From: Cordilura impudica
Lineage: Eukaryota > Arthropoda > Insecta > Diptera > Scathophagidae
DNA: 64,000 nucleotides
Direction: 5' to 3'
Assembly (NCBI GenBank): GCA_963682025.1
Contig: OY821521.1
Location: 193,345,075-193,409,074, forward strand
This document shows, in pieces, positions 11,201-22,464 of the stretch; the first letter of the stretch is position 1; each line of letters starts with the position of its first letter. The position numbers and the translations under genes are program-made. The notes below the pieces were generated by a model. That model saw only the letters and a program-made list of their open reading frames with translations. It did not search any database and had not been told where the DNA came from.

Positions 11201-11547
11201 TAAGATAACTATCATAACACATTTTATTTTCTAGGTTATAATGACTTCTGTTTATAAAATATAGACTTTGATCAATATGATTATTACTTTTATATTTTTT
11301 TTTTATAGAGCCTCTTCTTACGGGTTTTCAACCATATCCGTTTGTTCATATTCCATGGAGGAGAATTTGCTTGAGCTATTTTTATCATAGGAATAGTTTT
11401 CATTATATTTGCTGAAAGTCTCTTATAAAAAGATTGGAGTACTTAATCAATATCACTTCCGTCCTTCGAAAATGAAATGATTTCAAGCCAGTTATAAACA
11501 GCTAGTAATTGATTGAACATTTGGAAGTTAGTTCGTTTAAAGCATAA

Positions 11548-11612
11548 CTAGCAGAGCCCAGCACTCGAAAATCGAGTGCAAATTCTAGGAATTTTATCCT
11601 TTCATTAAATTT
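11548..11612 (-). mobile_element. Helitron 3'-end fragment H2
   Basis: Reverse orientation. CTAG at 11548-11551 is preceded (on its own strand) by the hairpin word CTCGATTTTCGAG and TAGAATTTGCACTCG. Only about 65 bp of the 3' end remain. Confidence 0.75.
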
Positions 11613-11645
11613 TTTTCTTCAAATATTTTTTTAAAGCTTTATAAA

Positions 11646-12897
11646 TTAGAGTGGCCCTTAATGAAAAAAAAAGTGTTCAAACTCTCGGTCCCATCCCCTA
11701 GAAATACGCGAATAGCAAAAAAACTGAGAAATACAAAGTTTTGGGTCAATAAAAAAATATTTTGAGGTGCCTCAACGCGACTGAAAATTTCAAGTGTGTT
11801 TATATGGGAAAATATGACTATTTTTCAGATTTTACGAAAATTTCGTTCTATAGTTTAATTTTTTCCACATGCTGTTATATGAGTCGATATCAGTGCTAAA
11901 TTATCTTTTTAAAAAGCTATATGACTTCAAAATCGATTAAAAACTCGCCAAGAAGTAATAAATGCCCCAGACCACTTTTGCGCCAAAAAACTCTAGGTCA
12001 TGAAATGTGATGAACATTTTTTCAACTATAACAAGTTGATTAAAGCCATAATTTTTTGATCTCTATGCCTATAAGCACTAAGATACGAAGGATAGTTTTT
12101 TTACCACCTTGTTAACCTATTGCGAAGTCAGATCAAACATGGAAAAATTTTTTGATAAAATTTTGAAAACTCCTTTTTTAAGTTTTAAAAAATTTTCTTA
12201 AACAAATTTTTGAAAAATGGATCCAACATTTTAAGGTTTTGTTAAATATGTATTAGAGATTAACTGTGTGATTTTTCAAGTAAATTCCTCTAGCAGAATT
12301 TTTTTTACAAAGAATTTTTTTTGGGGATTTCGAGAAAAATAAGTTTTTTGTGAAATATTCAGTAAATGTACTCTTTTTAAATACTTTATATCAACAAATT
12401 ATCAGTATTATACTTTAAAATGTTATATTATATCTTAATAGCCTAGAGTTTCTGAAAAAAATAATATGACCCCATTAACCCTTTTGGACTTGGGATCGCA
12501 TATGACTCCAAGCTAATGAAAGACAATTTATTTTAAAAAAAAATTAAATATTTTGTAAGTGCTGTTGAATTTTTATATTTGACGCTTAAAATATAATAAC
12601 CCAAAGTCAAGTCTTCCATGCTAAAAATTTGGAATAAATCGAACAACGTTAACCCATTCCTTGCCGAGGCCAAGCTATGAATTTTAGCATATTTAAATAA
12701 ATTAATTGTTCTAGTAAACTAGATGCAACCCTTGCTATGGGTGGATAAATAAAATTGTGCTATATTCTACGAAAACTTACCCTTATGTGCTGCTAGGGTT
12801 AAAATGATCCAAAATTCAGCAGTATTTGCAAAATAGTTGAATTTTTGACTTAATCGTCCTATACTAGCTTGGGGTCATTTGTGGCGCCAAGTCCAAG
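11646..12897 (-). mobile_element. Palindrome-family element P, copy 3
   Basis: Reverse complement of the 2394-3814 element. It starts TTAGAGTGGCCCTT, followed by GTGTTCAAACTCTCGG and AATAGCAAAAAAACTGAG, and ends near GGCGCCAAGTCC. Because two copies in opposite orientation stop at the same GGCGCC end, that end is probably a real element boundary. Confidence 0.75.
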
Positions 12898-13275
12898 TGA
12901 GTCAATGAATTAGAATTAAAAAATTCGGTAGTTGGTAACAAGTTGTTTTTTTTGAATACGACAAGCCCACTGTAGAAAATTTGATTTACTAATAACAATA
13001 TAATTACTCAATACGACCAACCCATTATTAATATATAATTCTTGACTAATAACTAATTTGTTGTTCAATATGACAACACCTTAAAGAATATTTATTATAT
13101 TAGCAAAATCGGTTGTTGGAGCCTTTTCAATTAAAAAATTAATTATATTTACGAAAATGGTATTAACTATGACAATTCAGTTGCCGTTAACTTTTTTTGT
13201 GTAATGATCGATGTTCATAAAAACAAAATGAAAATCGAATATTATGTTACTTAAGCTATTTTCACGGTCATGGCT
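12898..13275. repeat. Degenerate short tandem units
   Basis: Words of the type CAATACGACCAACCC, CAATATGACAACACC and TTGACTAATAAC recur at roughly 60-bp spacing, suggesting a decayed short tandem repeat. The final 27 bp contain the inverse of a block at 5346-5372. Confidence 0.4.
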
Positions 13276-13851
13276 GGATATGTATATACGTACATCTAGA
13301 TTAACACAATAACTGCAACATTGCTATGCATGACCTTTTGTTTATATTTATGAACACTTGAATATTTTCCATGCTGTTGTTTTTGTTGTTGTTATTATTT
13401 ACCTCCCCTCAAACATTTTAGTTTAATTAAATTTTAACAAAGTTTGTTGAATTCATTCAGCCAAACAACCTGAACTTTGGCTTTAAAACACATATATAAA
13501 TACATACATATGTACATTTAATAAATAGTAAAAAATTTAATATTAGTTTGTGCTTGTAGTAAAATTTTATGTTACTTATATGTACCTAAAATATTTAGAA
13601 AACAATGGAGATGATAAGAAAAAAAAATTATACAATGTAATGGAAAGATAAGTTTAATTAAATTATTATAAATTTTGTTCACCATATGAACACACTTTTT
13701 TTTTGTGTTCATACATATGTTGATTGTTTTTAAATTATTCGCTTAATGGCTTAGAACAATTTAAAACTTTTGTCGGAAAATTTAAATCTCCTGAATGTGG
13801 AAAAACCGAGTTTTCTCAAAGAGAAAAACCGAGTGCCTCAAAGAGACTTGT
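13276..13851. other. Unassigned AT-rich sequence
   Basis: No coding, RNA or repeat signal recognised beyond short TTGTTG and TACATA runs. Confidence 0.5.
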
Positions 13852-15018
13852 TTCTGAAATCCACTAACATGCCTTAATCTTCGAACGGTGATAAGGTCAA
13901 TGGAAAAATTTTACGTCTTTGGTTATGTGACCCTGAACGTGATAGTAAAATTCCCTGTTAGTTTACGTAGGCTACATGTAAAAGAGATCTTTTTCCTTAA
14001 GAATAGCTTGTGTTTTTTTATTAATATGGAGGTTGTCTTGGGTCAATCCTCATCCTTGATTCATTTTTGAAATTGAAATACTCAGTTTCGAGTTTTGATT
14101 TTTGAGCCATCCCTAAATATTGACAAAGCATTTTCCTGAACAACAAAGTAATCGACCAAATATTTCTCAGTTAGAAGTTTAATCTCAAGCTTTCTACTAA
14201 TGCTCTAGTTGAGTCCTTTTTAAAAATATTGAACATTATAAAATGTTTTTCTGAATCCATCTAATTCTGCATCTCCATTTTATAAGGTTTCCTTTTTCAT
14301 CTAGCAGCCGTATCAGGAAAATGAGAAATGGTTTTCCTACATAGAAGTGTCACAGACTAATGTTGTCTAGCTGAAACTCTGATTTGGAGTGCAGATAGCA
14401 CTGTAGCTTCTTAAACTTTGTTTCAGCGCTTGTAACTCTTGTAATTTAACAAGAGTTGCCAGCCAGGCTTCTGAAATCCACTAACATGCTTTCATCTTTG
14501 AACGATGATAAGGTCAAAGGAAAAATGTATACATCTTTAGATATGATGGTAAAATTCCCTGTTCAGTTTACGTAGGCCGCTTGTAAAAGAGATATTTTTC
14601 CTTAAGAACAGCTTGGGTTTTTATTAATATGGAGGTTGTCTTGGTTCAATCTTCATCCTTGATTCGTTCTTGAAATAGAAATACTCAGTTTCGAGTTTTG
14701 ATTTTTGAGCCGTCCCTAAATAGTGACAAAGCATTTTCCTGAATAACAAAGTAATCGACCATATATTTCTCAGTTGAAATTTTGATGTCAAACATCTCAT
14801 TCTTCAACTTCACCTTATAGGCTTTCCTTTATCAGCAGTCGTATCAGAAAAGTGAGAAATGGTTTTCCTGCATAACAGTGTTGTCTAGCTGAAAGTCTGA
14901 TTTGGAGTGCTATAGTAAAAATTAAGCAGCTCAGTGTTTAGCTAAAGATAGCACTGTAGCTTCTTAAACTTTGTTTCAGCACTTGTAACTCTTGTATTTA
15001 ACAAGAGTTGCCAGTCAG
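13852..15018. repeat. Tandem duplication of an unknown 0.55-0.62-kb unit
   Basis: TTCTGAAATCCACTAACATG occurs at 13852 and 14469. The following sequence is alignable to the end of each unit at CAAGAGTTGCCAG. Copies have diverged by substitutions and a deletion in the second unit. On the minus strand short conserved peptides are visible but in different frames in the two copies, so any ancestral coding function is unproven. Confidence 0.75.
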
Positions 15019-15228
15019 ACCAGCGGTTTTAAAGTACACAATAATTAGAAACTTATTAAGAATTAGCACAACAAACGTCTGAATTTCTCTAGATGTGTTT
15101 CTTCTTCTTTGAGCCGCTACTGAAAACAGAGTTTTAATTCCCCTGAATATCTGTGTCAGAGATTTAATCGTGCCTACGTTATATTCAGATTCAGAACTAT
15201 CGACCCTTTTGACGTTTGTATCTCCCAT
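14998..15228 (-). other. Unidentified 76-codon open frame
   Basis: Begins MGDTNVKRVDSSESEYNVG and continues with a basic QRRRNTSREIQ stretch before running into the tandem duplication. No family recognised. It could be the edge of a decayed transposon protein or chance. Confidence 0.25.
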
Positions 15229-15585
15229 AGTCTTTGATTTGCTGGTCCTTGTTCTTCTCAGGAAATATAGTTGTTGTACGAGACTGCCACTAGTCCTAAA
15301 ATCAATTTAGCCAACCATCGCATGGAGATACACTCTACTTTCAACCAAAAGCAAGGTTCAGAAAATACACACATGAAACATACAATGTTCTGTTCAAAAG
15401 CAGCCAACACATCTTTATTTTCATATCAATTATGTGCGTTTCTAAATTTTCTACGGTGCCCAACACAATCATGACTGTGTTCGTTTTAATATTTCGTTAT
15501 TTACACGAACATTTTTCTATCACGTATTTTTTGTTTCGAACACACATAAACCAGACAGATTCGAGTGTTGCTTTATTTGAAGTTC

Positions 15586-15760
15586 GTGTTCTGGTACGTG
15601 TACTGAGAAAAAACAGAACATGTATAATAAACAGGTTCGAGTTCAGTTATATTTTAAGTCGTGTTCTGGCTCGTATACTAAGAAAAAATAGAACATGTAC
15701 AATAAACAGGTTCGAGTTCAGTTATATTTTAAATTCGTGTTCTGGCTCGTGTACTGCGAA
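15586..15760 (+). repeat. 75-bp repeats in left arm of F1
   Basis: GTGTTCTGG recurs at 15586, 15661 and 15737 in units containing GAACATGTACAATAAACAGG and GTTCGAGTTCAGTTATATTT. Two complete units plus a partial. Confidence 0.9.
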
Positions 15761-16365
15761 ATATTGAAACATCAATTCGCGATCTGATACACCCCGATAA
15801 AAACGACGACAATTGTTTCAACCAAATTTATTAAAATTTTTTTGACCCTTTTTTATGACTTACGTTGCAAATTGTTTACAAATGTCAAATATTTTAAAAT
15901 TTTATTGGCCATTTTTTTGTGATTTACGTTGAAATTATTTACAATTGTTATTTTAATAAAAGATGGTAATAAAATACTTAAGACACAAAAACTGCACACT
16001 GCACTTAAATATTTCTTGCAGGTTTCAATCAGACATGTAAATTTTTTCGTTTCGCTATTAAAAGTTGCGTATTTTTTATTGCTTTCCAATTTTTTTAATT
16101 TTCACAATTTACACAATAACACAGTACACTTATAGATCACGATCTAATGTAAACTGAACCACTTTTAATGAATAAATGACGCACGCACTCGCTATTTATT
16201 GCAAAATCAATTGCGTGAAATTGTAACACTTGCAAGCAATTGTAACGTAAGTCATAAAAAAGGGACAATAAAATATGAAAATATTTTTTTGGGTTTTTTT
16301 TATTGACACTCATTGTGTTTTTACGCAAAAAATCCCAAAAAATCATTGAGAAAAGATTGTGCATT

Positions 16366-16640
16366 GACACTAATTGGTTCGCAAATTAAGGGTGGGTGAT
16401 TGTGTTTTTTATGATGCAAAATTTGTTTGTGTCTAAAGTTATTTTTTTACCAAAAAAAAAAAAAAAATGTTTGCAAAAGATCCTAACAACCAACAAGTGT
16501 GTCTTTTATGCCACAAAATTTGGTTTTTCGTCTATGACACTAATTGGTTGCGAAAATAGGGGGAAGGTAATGCAAAAAAACCTAACAGCCAACAAGTGTA
16601 ACTTTTATGATGCTAAATAGTTTTTGTGTCTTAAGTATTT
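16366..16640. repeat. 171-bp direct repeat in centre of F1
   Basis: GACACTAATTGGTT occurs at about 16366 and 16537. Each is followed by a G-rich word, a TTTATGATGC/TTTATGCCAC word and AACAACCAACAAGTGT or a close match. Confidence 0.65.
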
Positions 16641-16869
16641 TATTACCATCTTTTATTAAATTAAAAACCAGTTAATAAAATCAATTGTAAATAATTTCAA
16701 CGTAAATCACAAAAAAATGGCCAATAAAATTTTAAATTATTTGACATTTGTAAACAATTTGCAACGTAAGTCATAAAAAAGGGTCAATAAAAATTTAATA
16801 AATTTGGTTGAAACAATTGTCGTCGTTTTTATCGGAGTGTATCAGATCGCGAATTGATGTTTAAATTTT

Positions 16870-17110
16870 TCGCAGTACACGAGCCAGAACACGAATTTAA
16901 AATATAACTGAACTCGAACGTGTTTATTGTACATGTTCTATTTTTTCTTAGTACACGAGCCAGAACACGACTTAAAATATAACTGAACTTTAACCTGTTT
17001 ATTGTACATGTTCTGTTTTTTCTTAGTACACGAGCCAGAACACGACTTAAAATATAACTGAACTCGAACCTGTTTATTGTACATGTTCTGTTTTTTTTTT
17101 TCAGTACACG
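16870..17110 (-). repeat. 75-bp repeats in right arm of F1
   Basis: Inverted counterpart of the left arm but with three full units, so repeat number differs between the two arms. This suggests unequal exchange or slippage after the palindrome formed. Confidence 0.9.
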
Positions 17111-17597
17111 TACCAGAACACGAACTTCAAATAAAGCAACACTCGAATCTGTGTGGTTTATGTGTGATCGAAACAAAAAATACGTGATAGAAAAATGTTC
17201 GTGTAGATAACGAAATATTAAAACGAAACACAGTCATGATGTGTTCGGCACCGTACAAAATTTAGAAACACACATAATTGATATGAAAATAAAAATATGT
17301 GTGTGTTGGTCTAAGTTATGTTTGTTTACATATATGTACGAGATTTTTATTCAGTGTGTGTTTTTTTCTGAACTCTGACCAAAAGTATTAATATTAAAAG
17401 TTATATTAATTTTCCGAACGGATTGTCCGATTTTTCGAGAAAGTATATGTGTTCTCCGGCTTTAGGAGCCAGGCTTGAATAGATTTTTATGTAAAATTTT
17501 TATCTAAAGTGAAAGAAAATTACCGCCATTTGCCAAAAGATCGCTTCACCAGTAAGTTATGTAAAATTTTCAGATATAAAACGTCATTATTGTCCGG

Positions 17598-18480
17598 TTG
17601 GACGTCTGTCAACAACATAATCTTGAAATATTAACGAATTTGTTATCAAAATCATATATTTTTGATGGGAAAAAGTCAGGATTTGATTCGATAATGAAGA
17701 CGAAGAACGAGCACGCGAAATTAGAAACAATATCGGATCTAGATTCATGCCTTCCCCAAGAAGAATTTGCACTTAGATTAGGAGTGACTCAACAAAGAAT
17801 TTTCCATCATTTAAAATCATTGGAAATGATTCAAAAACAATAAAATTGGTTTCCATTTGATCTAACTAGCAGATTCCAGCCTTCGAAATTCGAGTGCAAA
17901 TTCTAGGAAATTTTATTTTTACATTAAATAAAGACCCTACAGGTGTGCTAATCAATTATAGCCAATTCGCAATTCAGCACAAAAAACAAACTCATTGTTA
18001 TTACATGCACATTAACAAATTAATAAAGACACACATATTGTGTAATTTCATGTACATGTTAGTAGCAACTTTAAATGCAACTTACTCAAAATAAAGGAAA
18101 AAATTTAAAAATCTGTAAATCTGCAAAACGGCTTAATAGAAATACCTTTCAAATAATATATGTTTGGTTAATATCGGGATAAAACGGTTGAACAAAACAT
18201 CGGTCACAAGAAATCGCCTAGCCTATAAATATTATAGATGACAAGAAAAGTTCAACGCTGATTTTCCGTATGTGAGATACTGCTTGCCAGGCATGAACGA
18301 AATGATTCCCTGTGTCAAATAGTCACTGGTGATGAACCAAGGATCCCAAAAAACAAGAAATCATGCTTGAACATCCAAAGCTAAGTCAAATGTTCACCGA
18401 AAAATATTTGTTGTGTATTTGGTGGGATCTGTGTTATGAGTTGCTCAAATTGAACGAAACCATGGATATGGATATTACTG
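17598..18480 (+). pseudogene. Mariner transposase relic split by a Helitron
   Basis: Upstream part (17598-17865) reads LDSCLPQEEFALRLGVTQQR, then LEMIQKQ, a stop, and NWFPFDL, matching the N-terminal DNA-binding region and linker of mariner transposases. After the Helitron at 17866-18238 the protein resumes: FSVCEILLARHER, IVTGDEPR (first catalytic Asp in the usual TGDE context), then CVFGGICVMS or WWDLCYELLKLNET in another frame. The C-terminal third is missing. Several stops and frame changes. Confidence 0.85.
17866..18238 (-). mobile_element. Non-autonomous Helitron copy H3 (complete)
   Basis: Both ends present: CTAG end at 17866 preceded on its strand by the CTCGAATTTCGAAGG-type hairpin, and the TCTATAATATTTATAGGC start at 18238, flanked T/A as expected for A|TC...CTAG|T insertion. 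373 bp, no coding capacity. It interrupts a mariner transposase frame, which makes the boundaries convincing. Confidence 0.9.
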
Positions 18481-18499
18481 CAAATAAAATATAAGGTTC

Positions 18500-20060
18500 C
18501 ATTTTTTCACAATAATTAACCGATTTTTGATTAAAAAATGGCAATAGATGTACAATTTGTACAAAACATTTTCATTTATTTCAAGCAAGAGCTCAAAATT
18601 ATGTTAACTGACAGCGAGTTTTTCATATTAGTTTTAGCCGTCCTTGAGTTTATTTGAAATACTCTCAACTACAGCCACTCCACTTTGCCTGCAACCGCAA
18701 TAACAAATTTTAAAGTCAATTTGATAAATCTTTAGGCATTATTTGAAAATCACTATTGTAATTATTTGCCAACAACAATAAAATGTCTCTTCCAATTGAG
18801 TTCTTTAGAAAATCCCCCAATGGAAAATCCCATTAATAAACCCATAAACAACTTTTAACAATCTTCACTACTTTACGGGATTATTTAACTAAACCGTATC
18901 CGAAACCAACAACAAAAATAAATATAAAAAAAAAACACAAAAAAATGTTAACATTGAATTCCTTTAAATGAAAACTACATCAACAACAAAACCACGTGCA
19001 AGTGAGGTTTGGCTGTTTGACTTTTGTTGCTGTTGTTGTTGTGACACAATCTCATATTGTCGCCTTAATTTCCTGGGCTGGGCTGCTGGGTTTATTTTCT
19101 TTTTGTTCTCAATACACTTCCTCAATAAAAATCGAGTCCTCTTTCCGGCTCATTTATAACATTTCGAAAATTCATTTGTATTTATTTGAGGCAATTTATT
19201 AAAAAACGAATCCTAACGAAAATCCCACTAGCAAAATAAACACAATAAAAAAAAAAACCAACCAAAACGGCAAAGGAACTATAATATATTTCCAAAGTAA
19301 ATCTGTGAGAGTGGGGGTGTGTGTGTGAAAATTTTGCTTAGCTGCCATTCTCAAAGATTGAAAAAGAAAATGACGACGTGTGTTGCCACCACAACTAACA
19401 AACAACAATGACAATAAAACTTCTTGGCTTCCGATACAAAAGACACGTTCACCAAATAAAGAGCGCGACCTTTTTTTGTTGCCCCATTTTATTCTATGAC
19501 GGCACCCAGCTAGTGCAAAGTACCAAAAATCTAGACATGTCATTGCACAGAACATCGCATCACGGTACATCACAACTTTACGTCAATAGTCGTGAACAAT
19601 ATTTTCTGGGAAAATCTATATTAATGATGATAATAAATGAAGAACCATGTATTTGTTCCTTCATGCTGCTGCTATTGCAGTGTTTTTATTTTTTTTTTTT
19701 TGCTTTCAAAAGGACGAGGACTATTAATAAGATTGTAACCTATGGCAGCTTGAGCAGTATAAACTAAACAAATTGCCTACATAATATTTATTGACAATGG
19801 CATTTTAGCCAAACTTATTTTTCTATGTGCGGCAATATCAAACAATAACAACAAATAAATGATATTACTTGTATACGACGAGTACGACTATCATACCTAG
19901 AGGACAACAAAAGTAAGAGTGTTTGTGAGCAGAAACGTAGCGTTATATATGCAGGGGATTAAAATAACTTTCTACTTGATATCCCAATGCAGTTCAAAAA
20001 TTTTGATTTTCGTTACTGCTGTTTTAAAACTGGACGTTGGTTAGGTTAGGTAGGTGAGGT
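18500..20060. other. Intron-like sequence without recognised gene
   Basis: Contains CAACAAC and TTGTTGCTGTTG triplets, poly-A and poly-T tracts, and a TTAGGTTAGG-like run at its right end. Open frames at 18968, 19199 and 19408 lack recognisable motifs and overlap in several frames. Confidence 0.5.
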
Positions 20061-20064
20061 TAGT

Positions 20065-20326
20065 TTATGTTATGTTATGTTATGTTATGTTATGTTATGT
20101 TATGTCATGTTATGTTATGTTATGTTATGTTATGTTATGTTATGTTATGTTATGTTATGTTATGTTATGTTATGTTATGTTATGTTATGTTATGTTATGT
20201 TATGTTATGTTATGTTATGTTATGTTATGTTATGTTATGTTATGTTATGTTATGTTATGTTATGTTATGTTATGTTATGTTATGTTATGTTATGTTATGT
20301 TATGTTATGTTATGTTATGTTATGTT
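20065..20326. repeat. (TTATG)n pentanucleotide array, about 52 units
   Basis: Near-perfect 5-bp repeat with a single T-to-C variant near 20106. All three forward frames are open and translate to a repeated MLCYV peptide; this is an artefact. Flanked by degenerate GGTTAGGT-like words on both sides, suggesting expansion from a related imperfect repeat. Confidence 0.97.
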
Positions 20327-20640
20327 TAGGTTATGATAGGTCAGTTTAGGTTATGTTTGGTTTGTATTTTTATTTGGTTCGGGAGGTGAAAATCTTGCAT
20401 TGGATCCACGAGCCTTCCTATCGACTAAGACCACCTCCATCTTCATTCTTTTACCCTGCGAGATTACTATTGGGTATTAGGTATCAGGTTGCAGGACAGC
20501 ATAGACTTTGGTAATCACCAAAGCTACTTCTCTCGTTTCTTCTCTAATTAACCACTTTTTCTTCACGATAAGATAATTTAATTAATTAATTATTATTTCT
20601 TTATTAATTTCGTGTACAGCAAGACATGTCTTATAATTAA
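20327..20640. other. Unassigned sequence beside LINE 3' end
   Basis: Degenerate AGGTTATG words, then unique sequence and a TTAATTAATTAATTA run near 20578-20592. No gene recognised. Confidence 0.45.
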
Positions 20641-20785
20641 AGTACAGGATTTTCATCGTTAAAAAATTCGCCACAAAATTAAAATACAATAAAAAAAAAA
20701 ATTTATAACTTATTTAAAATAAAGTAAAATAAATACAAGAAATTATTAATATTCATGAATTTAAAGAAATGAAAATTAAATATAT

Positions 20786-22190
20786 TTAAACAAAGTAACT
20801 AAATAAAAATTTCCTAAAATATATCGCGTTGCTAACTAATTGTTGGTTGTGTGGAATTGCATTCCAAAGACATGTGGCGTTTATGAAAAATTGCCATTCT
20901 GACACAAGGCATCGACGCATAGAGATAATAAGTTTTTTGCCCCTTCTGGATCTAGCAAACTGTATTTGATCATAAAGATATAGGGGTTTCTCAGTGTAAA
21001 TAATTTTGTGCAAAAACATTAAAACCCTTATATTAATAAGGTTATCGAATGAGACTCCATAAAGACTTTTTGAGAAACTCGAAACGCTATCACGTTTCTT
21101 CAGTCCATAAACATACCTAACAATATTGTTGTACAAAATATTTAGTTTTTTCTTGCTGGCGTAGTCGCAGTTGCCAAAAAGTTCACAGCCATAAAGTAGA
21201 CCAGGAATTAAGTAAGCCTTTGCAAGAAGATGTCTTACTCTTAACGGCGTAAAATACTGAGTTAGCCAAAGCGATCTTATCTTTATATACGTTTGAACCA
21301 CAAGTGTTTCTACGTGGCTTGACCAAGTCAAGTTGTTATTGAACACTATGCCAAGATTTTTTACCTTTTCTACAATCTCGATTTTCTGATGGTTTATTAG
21401 TTTATCATGTTCAAGAACACGCTGAAAACTTTTTTTTATGAATAATCAAACATTTTGATTTATGCGTGTTGAGACAAAGTCCATTTGCAGTGGCCCAAAA
21501 ATGTATTTTATTAAGGTCATAGTTTAGCTTTTCAACATTTTCTTCTATGGAGCTTACTGGACTACTGAGATACAGCTGAACGTCGTCCGCATACATGTGT
21601 ATTTTGCAGTGAGATAGTTGTTGTGGCAAATCATTGGCATAGACGGAAAAAAGAAGTGGACCCAGAATCGATCGTTGAGGTACGCCTCTCGTGAGTGTTA
21701 GAGGTCTTGAGGTCGAATTATTAACGTATACAGATTGAGTCCGATTTGTGAGGTATGAATGTAAAAGCTGCGTAGAAGTGGATGAAAAGTTAAAGAAGTG
21801 TTTTAGCTTCATACATAGTGTTTGATGGTTTACTGTATCGAACGCCTTTGAATGGTCGAGAATTACCAAAAAGTTTATGTTACCACAATCAAGTTCACGT
21901 CTTATGTTCTCGGTTACATTAACCAAAGCTGTAGTACAACTGTGGTTAGAACGAAATCCGGACTGCTTGTCAGACATTAGTTGATTTTCGTTTATAAAGT
22001 TGCTCATTTGTAGATGGGCGATACTCCGTTTTCGATTTTGGAATAGGTATTATTTTTCCATATTTCCATTTAGTAGGGAAAGAACTTGATGTAATAATGG
22101 TGTTAAATAGGTGTGTTATATAAGCCAATATTAATGGCAAAATTATCTTGATAAACTTGGGATGTAAGTTATCGAAACCCACGGCGTTTG
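20786..22190 (-). pseudogene. LINE copy 3 reverse transcriptase
   Basis: Would copy the element's RNA during target-primed reverse transcription. Visible motifs in order: GFDNLHPKFIKIILPL and FPTKWKYGKIIPIPKS (21970-22182), KQSGFRSNHSCTTALV, LVILDHSKAFDTVNHQ, RGVPQRSILGPLLFSVYAND, intact MYADDVQLYL (catalytic YADD), WATANGLCLN (21411-22007). After a one-base shift comes NLGIVFNNNLTWSSHVE to the C-terminal block ending RKFLFSYFV (20786-21346). Two frame breaks make it non-functional as assembled, but only a few lesions separate it from an open frame. Confidence 0.9.
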
Positions 22191-22464
22191 ATTTTATTAA
22201 TGAAAACTGGATAATACATCAAACTGACTAACACAAGAAAACTCGAATGCAGTTTGTTCAAAAGAGGAGCTATTATTCATAATATTGTTGTTCGAATCTG
22301 TACTGTTCACTATTGTCATCGGAAGATAAGTGAAAATGCTATTAAGTTCGTTTGTATCAGTTGGGCAGCTTTCATTTTTATTATTTTTGCTAATACCAAT
22401 ATCTCGAATGGTTTTCCATGTATCCTTGGAGTCAATGGCGGATGAAAATCGTTCAGAATAGCAA

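Larger units (their letters stand above)
8163..11530 (-). mobile_element. Jockey-like LINE copy 2, interrupted by two insertions
   Basis: Minus-strand LINE. The 3' tail is an (AAAT)n-like run at 8162-8182. Coding relics lie at 8340-9035 and 9955-10790, with a further KRIWLKTRKKRLYKK block (between the APE and RT domains) near 11330. A mariner relative (about 9040-9955) and a 403-bp inverted-repeat element (10798-11200) lie inside it. It ends near 11530 against a Helitron 3' end. Confidence 0.75.
15365..17385. mobile_element. Foldback element with tandem-repeat arms (F1)
   Basis: Two long inverted arms (about 15388-15990 and 16620-17285, the right arm extending to 17385) flank a 0.6-kb centre. 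Matching landmarks are CATCATGACTGTGTTCG/GGTGCC, the 75-bp repeats, GATAAAAACGACGACAATTG and CTTAAGACACAAAAACT. The architecture resembles Foldback-type elements. Long open frames in the arms exist only because the repeat unit is a multiple of three. Confidence 0.8.

Noticed and set aside
15432..17176. Arginine-rich repeat proteins (LVRVLRKNRTC type) on both strands
   Set aside because: Produced by the 75-bp DNA repeats of the foldback arms; the unit is divisible by three, so the frame stays open without selection.
20040..20064. TTAGG-like runs suggesting telomeric repeats (also 25683-25785)
   Set aside because: Runs are short and degenerate, lie next to a microsatellite and a LINE tail, and flies lack TTAGG telomeres.
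20054..20349. Three overlapping long plus-strand open frames reading MLCYV repeats
   Set aside because: They are translations of a 5-bp microsatellite in three frames, not genes.
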